A stretch of 44,539 nt of DNA, taken from contig SKJI01000012.1 in assembly GCA_007115995.1 (NCBI GenBank), positions 1 to 44,539 on the forward strand. The letters run 5' to 3'. Below the pieces are notes generated by a model. It had not been told where the DNA came from. It worked only from the letters and a program-made list of their open reading frames with translations, and did no database searches. Shown here one piece after another: positions 29,988-44,539 of this stretch. Origin of the DNA: a candidate division SR1 bacterium (lineage in GTDB: Bacteria; Patescibacteriota; Gracilibacteria; Absconditabacterales; Absconditicoccaceae). Position numbers and translations under genes: made by a program. How positions within the stretch are numbered: the stretch's first letter is position 1; each line of letters opens with the position of its first letter.

Positions 29988-30021
29988 GCTTCTCTTTATT
30001 TATTGTTAACAGTTTATTACT

Positions 30022-30186
30022 ATGCCAGGAAAACTTAATAGAATAAGAAAGTATCAATGGAGAAAAAGAATGAGAAAACATTGATTTCTTAAAAGAATGC
30101 AATCAGCTTCATGAAGAAATGTTCTTGCAAGAAGAAGAGCAAAATGAAGAAAAGTTATTGTTGTTGCAAGAAGAAAGCGTAGCTAA
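30022..30186 (+). CDS. rpmH: 50S ribosomal protein L34
   Basis: A very small basic protein of 54 residues: IRKYQWRKRMRKHGFLKRM, then SASGRNVLARRRAKGRKVIV and a short Arg/Lys tail. The HGFLKRM and RRRAKGRK motifs are diagnostic. In most bacteria rpmH lies beside rnpA and dnaA; here it stands between rpsR and rpoB. A weak 6-bp hairpin overlaps its stop codon (30183-30198). Confidence 0.96.
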
Positions 30187-30271
30187 CAAAAATGTTAGTT
30201 CATGTACCGCTTTACTTCCTCTATAGCATCTATGTTTACAACGTGATATCCTATAGTTTAACTTCTTTCTA

Positions 30272-30291
30272 CCATCCATACATATGGATGG
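30272..30291 (+). promoter_or_regulatory. hairpin before rpoB
   Basis: A perfect 8-bp stem CCATCCAT / ATGGATGG with loop ACAT sits 32 bases before the chosen rpoB start in a 136-base gap. It is not followed by a clean T-run. It could be a processing site or attenuator setting polymerase levels relative to the ribosomal genes upstream. Confidence 0.5.
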
Positions 30292-30322
30292 ATTTTCACT
30301 TTATTTCTACTGTCTCATTGAT

Positions 30323-33919
<3,597 letters not shown>

Positions 33920-33971
33920 TTATTTGAGTATATAGATCAACACGTTTCATTTATCTAATTTATACCTTCCC

Positions 33972-37850
<3,879 letters not shown>

Positions 37851-38004
37851 ATGTGTATACATACGTTCATTGAAAAATTTTATGTATATAGTCAATTGAG
37901 TGTCCATATAAAACGTACTCTTTGTCTTCTCATTGTATGGAGCATGAAGCTGTATTGATTGTAAATAATCCTATTCATACCTATTTTATTTAGCTTGTAC
38001 TACC

Positions 38005-38607
38005 ATGGCTCACAAAAAAGCTGCCTGATCAGCAAAAAACCTCAGAGATTCAAATCCTAAATATCGTTGACTTAAACTAGCATGATGACAATTTGCTACT
38101 GCTTGAAATATTATTGTAAGACAGAAAGGTGATGTATACAAGTGTGGTCTTAATACATATAAGGGTAAAGATTATACAATTCATGCTGCTGTTGATGGTG
38201 TTGTAACGTTTAGAAAGAAAAAGTATGTGAGATTTGACTGAAGAAAATACCTCAGAACAGTTGTTGAAATTACACCAGCACAAGAACAAGTATCTGTTCA
38301 AGCTCCAGTAAAAAAACAGAAACCTGTTACTTCTGCAACAACTACGGATAACGAGAAAAAAGAAACTACTCAGCACGATGATTTAACTAGAATTGCATGA
38401 ATTGATCAAACAATAGCTTGATTACTTGTGCAACAATGAGTTGTAACTTATGCTGATCTCTCTACAAGTAAGGTATGAGATTTGAGAGCTCTTCTTAAGG
38501 ATAATTGATTAGAAGCGCTCGATCCTGCACTATGGAAAAAGCAAGCAACCTTAGCAAAAAATTGAAAGTGGGATGAACTTGCAGAACTGCAAAAAGAAAT
38601 AGCATAA
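38005..38607 (+). CDS. rpmA: 50S ribosomal protein L27 with C-terminal HhH-like domain
   Basis: The first 90 residues are L27, which reaches the peptidyl-transferase centre: [38 protein letters not shown] and the barrel with [14 protein letters not shown] Gln/Thr/Lys-rich linker (about 91-124) leads to a helical domain (about 125-200) with [35 protein letters not shown] and [12 protein letters not shown]. This helix-hairpin-helix-like module is known to me mainly as a tail of ribosomal protein L21 in other bacteria. No L21 gene is next to it. The N-terminus has no cleavable Firmicute-type extension. Confidence 0.92.
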
Positions 38608-38655
38608 AATAAAACATTTAGAGTATTTTTCACTTATTTACCCTCCTATAATCCA

Positions 38656-38883
38656 ATGATCGGTCCTAAGAAAAAGAGATCCATTCGCAAAAAACATATT
38701 AGACATGCTGCGTGGAGAACTAAAGTTATCAAAAAGTTACATGCGACAACACAGTTGACGTCATGCTCTAACTGTGGTAAGACAAAATTAAATCACAGAG
38801 TTTGTCCTCATTGTGGTTGGTATGCTGGGAAGCAAGTTATTACCATCAATACTTGATCATCTGATAAAGTATTAGACGCATAA
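38656..38883 (+). CDS. rpmF: 50S ribosomal protein L32
   Basis: A zinc-ribbon protein of the large subunit. Residues 1-30 are basic (GPKKKRSIRKKHIRHAAW), followed by the ribbon with Cys37, Cys40, Cys50 and Cys53 (SCSNCGKTKLNHRVCPHCGWY) in the normal spacing. At 75 residues it is longer than the usual 56-60 because of a C-terminal tail. Its stop overlaps the nusB start by one base (TAATG). Confidence 0.95.
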
Positions 38884-39437
38884 TGAATATTAAAGCAAGA
38901 ATTTTTGCTAGAAAGATTGTTTTATTATACTTTTATGAACAGTACTTTGTTTTTCTTGCATGAGAAAATAAACAAATGATAGAGGAGATTAATAAAGTGA
39001 GTGATGCCTTGGATCCTGTTCATAGTGACGCATATGTTGCAGTTGATATACAGAAAAAGTTTGAAAATTATTATGAGCATGTAGACTATGAAATTTCATA
39101 TATTATTCAACAACATTTTAGTAATATAGCCAAGGCAGATATTGATTTTTCATATATAGAGACGGTAGCACCCCACTTTTTTGATTATTTGTGACCAGTT
39201 GAACAACTAGTAAATCAGTTTACTACATCGTTTGTGTTTGCAGAAATGGATATTATGGATAGAGTTATTTTTGTGCTGTGATATGTAGAATATGTACTAC
39301 TTCAAACACCCAAACAAGTTGTGATTAATGAGATGATTGAGTTAGCAAAGAGATATTGAGATGAAGCAAGTCCAAAACTTATTAATGGTATTGGACATAA
39401 AGTTTTATCGAGTTATGATTGAAAGAATAACGAGTAA
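38883..39437 (+). CDS. nusB: transcription antitermination factor NusB
   Basis: RNA-binding helical protein that acts with S10 (NusE, encoded at 6759) in antitermination of rRNA transcription. The 184 residues begin KARIFARKIVLLYFYEQYF and end with the family pattern LGYVEYVLLQTPKQVVINEM, IELAKRYGDEASPKLINGIG. It is somewhat longer than E. coli NusB (about 140), with an extended middle. It starts on the last base of the rpmF stop, so translation is probably coupled. Confidence 0.9.
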
Positions 39438-39464
39438 GATTTTTTATTGCATAGAAAGTTTGGT

Positions 39465-40190
39465 ATGATTCATCCTTCATTGTATGACCATCTTACAAAA
39501 GCTCAAGCATTTTGTGCTCGTGTTGCCCCTTGATTACAGCAGCATAATCCTGATCTTTTGTTGCAAGCATTGACACATAAAACGTTTGCAGCTGATTATA
39601 ATGATCGTGAATGTATTGAGCATAATGAAAGATTAGAATTTCTTTGAGATTCTATTTTGTGAGCACATGTTGCTTCTTTTTTATATAAAACTTATCCTCA
39701 GCATCCTGAATCTCAATTAACTTTACTAAAAATATATCTGGTTAAGGAGGCAACATTGGCAATTATAGCAAGAAGAATATGACTTTGAGAGCAGATTTTC
39801 TTGGGTAATTGAGAGGAAAAATCAGGTGGACGTGACAAAGATTCTATCTTGTCAGATGCGTTAGAGGCTTTTATAGCGTATCTTTTTTTGCAGTGAGGAG
39901 AGAGTATTGCAGAAGTATTTATTCATGCTCATGTGATTCCTATGATTGAAGAACAGCCATTGCCTACCAAAAGTTTTAAAAGCAAACTGCAGGAATATGT
40001 ACAGAAACACTATCAGCAGTTACCTGAGTATACCATTGTAGAAAAAGATGTAGAAGAAAGTGGAAATGTTTTGTTGTATGAGGCAGCTGTTTCAGTACAA
40101 TGAAAGCATTGTTGACGTTGAGTCGGAGCAAGTAAAAAGAAAGCTCAAGAATCTGCTGCTCAACAGGCATTTGAATCGTTTACTTTATAA
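39465..40190 (+). CDS. rnc: ribonuclease III
   Basis: Endonuclease that cuts double-stranded RNA, including rRNA precursors. The 241-residue protein has the catalytic domain with the signature HNERLEFLGDSILG (about residues 60-73) and the second metal site SDALEAFIAYLF (about 125-136), then a double-stranded RNA-binding domain from KSFKSKLQEYVQK (about 165) to GVGASKKKAQESAAQQAF. All key acidic residues are present. It follows nusB, fitting a role in rRNA maturation. Confidence 0.97.
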
Positions 40191-40202
40191 TTTGTAATCT
40201 CT

Positions 40203-41147
40203 ATGAAACAGTATTTTTCTATAATCTCACGTGCATGGTTGTGGATTATATGATGATTTATTCTCATGAATATTGCTTTGGCAGCATTTTTTCTCAATAT
40301 GAGATTTTCTGTCCAGTTTACTTGATGAGTTGAGATGGTTATTGATGCTCCTGTTATTAGTCAATCTGTAGCAGATGAGATGGAACGTGTATTGACTGAT
40401 GCATGATTTATTGACCAGCCTGTAGCAATTGGTCAAAAAGACTGATTTCCAAGTATTTTGATACAAACACGTCTACAAAGTGATGAGCAAGTGTCATGAA
40501 TTACCACTATGCTCAATACGATTTTATTTGAAACATGACTCATTGACTGAGAAGAAGGAATTTTGGAATTATCGATTATCGGTCCATCGATTGGTGATTA
40601 TATAAGAAAATCAGCACAATCAGCGTTGCTCTGGTGAGTGATCGCAATGGCTGTATATGTGCTTATTGCGTTTGCATCGATGAGAAAATTGGTTTCTCCG
40701 TTGATGTTGTGAGTGATTACGATCTTTACGATGTTGTTTGATGTAGCTATTCCTGCAGGTGCATACGGGCTGTTGATGTACTTCAATCCTGTTGCGCAAA
40801 TTGATACAGTCTTTATTATCGCATTACTCACGGTGATGTGATATAGTGTCAATGATACGATCGTGATCTTTGATAGAGTGAGAGAGAATATCGCAGACAA
40901 AGAAAAGCAGATAGAGGAAGGAACAGTTGATAGTGCAGAACTGTTTGAAAAGAGTATCTGGCAAACAATGAGAAGATCGATCGGTACATCGCTTTCTACG
41001 CTTGTGGTTGTGATTGCTATGTTTATCTTCTGAACGTGAGTACTCAAGACCTTTGCGTTTGTGTTGTGAATGTGAGTAATCGCAGGAACATACAGTTCAT
41101 TGTTCCTTGCAGCACCGTTGGCGTATTTAGCGAGAATAAAGAAATAG
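40203..41147 (+). CDS. secF: Sec translocase accessory subunit SecF
   Basis: Membrane protein that uses the proton motive force to aid late steps of secretion. Its 314 residues include a first membrane segment (about 12-32), the start of the periplasmic domain FSVQFTGGVEMVI (family pattern DFxGG), a periplasmic domain to about 130, and five more membrane segments with the signature TVMGYSVNDTIVIFDRVREN and the tail GTYSSLFLAAPLAY. SecD, normally adjacent or fused, is not in the window. The 3' half is richer in GC than genes upstream. Confidence 0.95.
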
Positions 41148-41181
41148 GGACGTGTGCTTTATGTCAGTAAGACAGATTAGA

Positions 41182-41209
41182 TTGCATTCTCTTACTCTAA
41201 GGTTCTATA
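41182..41209 (+). promoter_or_regulatory. possible promoter of the PHP gene
   Basis: TTGCAT at 41182-41187 with TCTATA 16 bases later (or TATATG at 18 bases), about 29 bases before the next start. The -35 box is the same as before tRNA-Pro. It lies in the 90-base gap after secF. Confidence 0.4.
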
Positions 41210-41237
41210 TGCGATTTTATTATTAGATCTAGATTTC

Positions 41238-41954
41238 ATGACTCAGAATATCACAGAAAAAATTATCAATCTTGATAACAGAGATTATCATATGCATACG
41301 AGTACGTTTTCTGATTGAATTCCTACGCGGAACGAGCTAGTGCAATTTGCATGAACGCTTGGACTGAAAGAGATTGCTATCACTGATCATTCTCAAGCAT
41401 GCCTTGATATACAGAGAGAAAAAAAGTGATTATATATGTGAACTAATGCAAGACGATCATTAAAGAGACGAGAAAATGTGTTTAATGATGTTCAAGTGAT
41501 TGCTTGAGTTGAAGGTGATATACTCAATGAGCAGTGAGATTGTTGTTTTTCTATCCAAGGAATTGAGTATGATTTTATTGTTTTGTCTGCTCATAAAGAT
41601 GTATATGCTTCAGATCCTGATACAGTCACAGCAGGTACGATAAAAGCTATTGAAAGATATCATGATCGTATTGTTTGTATTGGACATCCTTGTAATAATG
41701 CAGATTTTGGAACACATTATGATATCGAGAAACTTGTTGAGGTTGCAAATGCATATAATGTACCCTTGGAATTTAATGCAAAAAATCTGATGCGTTGAAA
41801 AACTCATCTACAAAAATTGCATTATTTGTTGCAGAACGCTGATCGTATTTATTTGAATAGTGATGCGCATACGTTATATGAACTGAAAGTAGCAAGATCA
41901 CTCGCAAAAGAATTTCTCTTGGAACATGGATATATTGCTTCACTTACTTCATAA
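41238..41954 (+). CDS. PHP-domain phosphoesterase
   Basis: A 238-residue metal-dependent hydrolase of the PHP superfamily. It shows the first metal motif HMH (residues 18-20, in DYHMHTSTFSDG), the second ITDHS at about 47-51, a third with GHPCNN at about 150, and a final SDAH near 211. The arrangement resembles histidinol-phosphatase-like and YcdX-type PHP proteins; there is no histidine operon here, so the substrate is open. It lies 9 bases before the cysteine desulfurase gene and is probably in the same transcript. Confidence 0.88.
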
Positions 41955-41963
41955 TTGATACCA

Positions 41964-43205
41964 ATGAGCAAACGTGATTTTCCAATTTTTGCAGAGAATC
42001 CAGGGATGATTTACTTGGATAGTGCTGCTACCGCTCAAAAACCCTGATTTGTGCTTGCATGAATAACAGATTATTTGTCGCGCGATTATGCAAATGTGCA
42101 TAGGGGTGAATATCCGCTGTCGTTTCGCAGTGAGGATCGTTTTTGGGCGTGAAGAGAGGCAGTTGCTGCGTGGATGGATGTGGATCCTGCAGAGGTTGTT
42201 TTTACTGGAAGTGGCACTGATGCGTCCAACAAACTCGTTTCAGCGCTGTTTTTTTCGTCGATGATACAGCCGTGAGATCGTTTGATGGTGAGCATGGTCG
42301 AACATCATGCAAATATTGTGCCGTGGCAGATCTTTGCCGAACGTTATGGGTGTGAGATAGTGTGGATACCAGTCAGTAGTGACTGAGCGGTAGATCTCCA
42401 CTGGCTCCAAGAACACTATGATCATCGTGTGCGTGTTGTTGCAATAAGTGCTGCATCAAATGTGACGGGAGTGTTGACTGATATTCCTGCAGTGCATGCG
42501 TTGTTGCATGAACAAACCTACCTAGTTGTTGATGCATCGCAAGCAATCGTGCATAGTCCGGTCTTGCCCAATCAGTGGGGAGCAGATTTTTGTTGGTGGA
42601 CAGGACATAAGATCGGTGCGTTGACTGGGATTGGTGTGTTGCGATGAAAGAAAGCACATCTCGAACGTCTGCAGCCGATGCGATGATGATGATGAGCGAT
42701 CATGACGGTATGAGTAGATGGCTACATGTTGCAAGCGAGTCCGGACAAATTTGAACCATGAACGCCCAATCTTGTCTGAGTGGTCTCGTTGGATCTTGCG
42801 TTGCAGTATCTGCGTACGTGGTCGAGAGCACATTGAGAAGATGGTACAGTAGCTTGATTTTATCGTGCCTTGCATGCCTATGAATCGCCCTTATTTTCAT
42901 ACATCTTTGAGCAATGCGCGTTGTTGGAAGATGCTGGCGTTGTCTTACTCGGTAGTCGTGAATATAGCAAAAAAATATGAGTATTCTCGATGCGTATTCC
43001 ATCGCTCGTTGATCGTGGGTTTGGTGCGTACTGTGGTGCGAGGAATATTGCAATAAGATGCTGATGATTGTGTGCACAGCCGTTTCATGATCAACATGGG
43101 CTCACCCAATGAACCTGTAGAATAAGTACTTGGCTCTATACAGACATCGATGAGTTGGAGAAATTCTTTGCGGTGGTGCAGGAGTTTTTGTGAAGAAATC
43201 CCTAA
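41964..43205 (+). CDS. cysteine desulfurase (SufS/Csd-like)
   Basis: A PLP-dependent class V aminotransferase-fold enzyme that takes sulfur from cysteine to make alanine and an enzyme persulfide, for iron-sulfur clusters or thio-modification of tRNA. Of its 413 residues, the start has YLDSAATAQKP and VHRGEYPLS, the PLP lysine is Lys216 in WTGHKIGALTG, the PLP-binding VEHHANIVPWQ is at about 115, and the persulfide cysteine is Cys370 in GGLCAQPF (SufS type RxGHHCAQP). No suf partner genes are next to it. It is visibly richer in G+C than the ribosomal genes, yet uses TGA for glycine, so any transfer is old. Confidence 0.92.
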
Positions 43206-43355
43206 AAGATTCATTTAACATTATATGCTTGGATAAGCACGAATGGAGTGTGTTTTCTTGAAGGTAGAGAGCACTCATAGATGATCATTCCTCAATCGAT
43301 TAGCTAGCCTATTTCCTAGAAGTATCATACTATACAGCAAACAACCAATTACGAG

Positions 43356-44192
43356 CTAGTCTGTTCATAGACGAGCGATACGATTACGAGTAATGCCTCA
43401 AATGCTGGTAAATCGTCCTCATATAAGAATTTTCCCATCAGGTTGGAGTACTATTGCGTTAACTCGATTATTAGCATTAGGATCAAAATCTATATCTACT
43501 GAACCATTACTGCTCACAAACGGATCAGGATCAGGATCAGGAGTAGGATCAGGGTCAGAGTCAGGGTCAGGGTCAGAGTCAGGGAACGAACCTGATCATC
43601 ATCCAGATCATCAGCTTGTTGATGCTACAGGAGAATTAAGGAGTAAGACACCAAAATATCATGTAGGATCTGGTACATTCACTGCATTAAAAAGAGATTG
43701 AGTGCTATTATTAGTTGGAAGTGCTGAGTTTCCAAGTCAACGTTCCAGTTCAGCTCAGACTCGAACAGAATGTCAATCAGGCGCAATATATGCCATATAT
43801 GATCCAGTACAAATTCAGTTGCTATGATTATTAGCAGGGTCTGTAGGTAAAGAAGAAAGGTAATTCTCAAGTGATCAGTTACCAGCGGTTAATGCATTGA
43901 GACTATTGACACATACTACTCAAGACTGGTCAAGAGTTCAATGGTCATTGATAAGTAATCATACAGTTGTTGCTACTTGACTGACTCAAGCAGATCTAGA
44001 GTTATCTCTTGCAACAGGCTGACTATTTGCTTGTCTAGGAATAAGAGTAATAGCAAGATACCCTACTAATATAATAACAATAAGTACATCTACAAGCGTG
44101 AGTCATGCGAATTTCTTTGTTTTTTTGGTTTGAAACACCTGTGCCCATTGTTTTTTGCAATTGTGTAAGTGTTTGCTGATTATTGTAGTCAT
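43356..44192 (-). CDS. type IV pilin-like protein with delta-60 repeat
   Basis: A 278-residue protein. Its N-terminus is a prepilin signal: basic residues, then FAG (Gly30) followed by LTLVDVLIVIILVGYLAI, as in type IV pilins cut by prepilin peptidase after Gly; the usual Glu at +5 is Asp. After the helix comes a polar globular part (about 53-190), a short Gly/Ser stretch, a linker of alternating Asp-Pro and Asp-Ser (about 203-222), and a C-terminal delta-60-type repeat with DFDPNANNRVNAIVLQPDGK and ILIGGRFTSIGGITRNRIARL. The gene ends in TAG right after this unit. Pilin family membership by the N-terminus is well supported; the tail is unusual. It converges on the desulfurase gene, with a 150-base gap holding no clear terminator. 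Confidence 0.8.
43517..43584 (-). repeat. hexanucleotide repeat coding for an Asp-Pro linker
   Basis: About eleven imperfect copies of GGATCA / GGGTCA (plus-strand view) that on the minus strand encode alternating Asp-Pro and Asp-Ser. A short tandem repeat like this can change length by slippage without shifting the frame. On the plus strand it gives a spurious Gly-Ser open frame. Confidence 0.85.
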
Positions 44193-44256
44193 GTGATGTG
44201 AGTAGAGAGATAAATACGTATTTCTTTATCTTTAAAATAAAGAATGATGTAAAGAA
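44193..44256. promoter_or_regulatory. upstream region of the pilin-like gene
   Basis: AT-rich region with a hairpin at about 44221-44245 (TTCTTTAT / ATAAAGAA, 7-base loop). It should hold the promoter of the minus-strand pilin-like gene. No clear promoter boxes are seen. Confidence 0.35.
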
Positions 44257-44448
44257 ATGCAAATTTTAACTCTTGTAGATATCTCTCACCAACCCATCCA
44301 AGACTCATGCAGTAAAGAGGACGATGATCCCCTGGTCGATCGAGTGGAGTGTCTCTGAAAGGTTAGATGCATCCAATGGGAAAGCGTTGACTAAGTAATA
44401 AGTATAAAGAATTAATAAATTGTTAAACCTCAGTAGAAATGTCAGTAG
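44257..44448. other. unexplained block near the window end
   Basis: A stretch less AT-rich than its surroundings. On the plus strand there is an ATG-to-TAA frame of 45 codons (44257-44394). On the minus strand a frame is open over 44266-44448 and reads like a protein C-terminus (DASNLSETLHSIDQG, FTAGVLDGLVRDIY), but it has no ATG and a stop upstream. It may be a gene remnant, a frameshifted gene or an RNA. From 44449 to the end I see only AT-rich sequence. Confidence 0.3.
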
Positions 44449-44539
44449 TTATAACTCAAGTTAAATTGACATAAATATACAGATTTAAGGATGGAGCACA
44501 ACTAATAAGGAAGTATTTTATAATTTAGGTTTGTTTCTC

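Noticed and set aside
30183-30198. Terminator after rpmH
   Set aside because: Only a 6-bp AT-rich stem with no T-run.
43393-43701. Plus-strand Gly-Ser-rich frame
   Set aside because: Complement of the Asp-Pro repeat; the minus-strand frame has a prepilin signal and a delta-60 repeat.

Overview
The window is a chromosomal segment of a Candidate Phyla Radiation bacterium of the Absconditabacteria (SR1) / Gracilibacteria (BD1-5) type. The decisive evidence is the genetic code. In nearly every gene TGA falls in frame where the protein family has glycine (for example EF-Tu DCPGH, L34 KHGFLKR, RNase III LEFLGDS, TrmD GRYEGID), and genes end only in TAA or TAG (translation table 25). All coding coordinates below include the stop codon and assume TGA = Gly. 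The DNA is AT-rich, ribosomal protein L30 is missing from its usual place, and gene starts have no Shine-Dalgarno sequence; these also fit CPR. The sequence alone does not separate the two phyla.

Layout. 1-4513: a terminator, an LRR lipoprotein, tyrosyl-tRNA synthetase (minus), thymidylate kinase and TrmD (plus), and a ferredoxin-reductase-like flavoprotein (minus). 4892-5219: tRNA-Pro, tRNA-Phe and tRNA-Ile. 5383-17505: tuf followed by the S10-spc ribosomal cluster in classical order (S10, L3, L4, L23, L2, S19, L22, S3, L16, L29, S17, L14, L24, L5, S14, S8, L6, L18, S5, L15, SecY), closed by a strong terminator. 17620-26066 (minus): a surface cluster of a GT4 glycosyltransferase, a 1959-residue cysteine- and repeat-rich surface protein with an SLH-like C-terminus, and an ATP-grasp ligase-like protein. 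26093-41147 (plus): a second information-processing cluster that starts with an L10 leader RNA and runs L10, L7/L12, S2, a small membrane protein, EF-Ts, S6, S18, L34, RpoB, RpoC, L27 with an extra helical domain, L32, NusB, RNase III and SecF. 41238-43205: a PHP-family phosphoesterase and a cysteine desulfurase. 43356-44192 (minus): a type IV pilin-like protein with an Asp-Pro linker and a delta-60 repeat. The last 350 bases hold no clear gene.

Most of the window is a translation/transcription/secretion core (ribosomal proteins, EF-Tu, EF-Ts, RNA polymerase beta and beta', NusB, RNase III, SecY, SecF). The novelty lies in the surface proteins (the giant protein and the pilin fusion, which could serve attachment to a host or prey cell), in the L27 fusion, and in an rplE gene whose only ATG is followed at once by an in-frame TAA.
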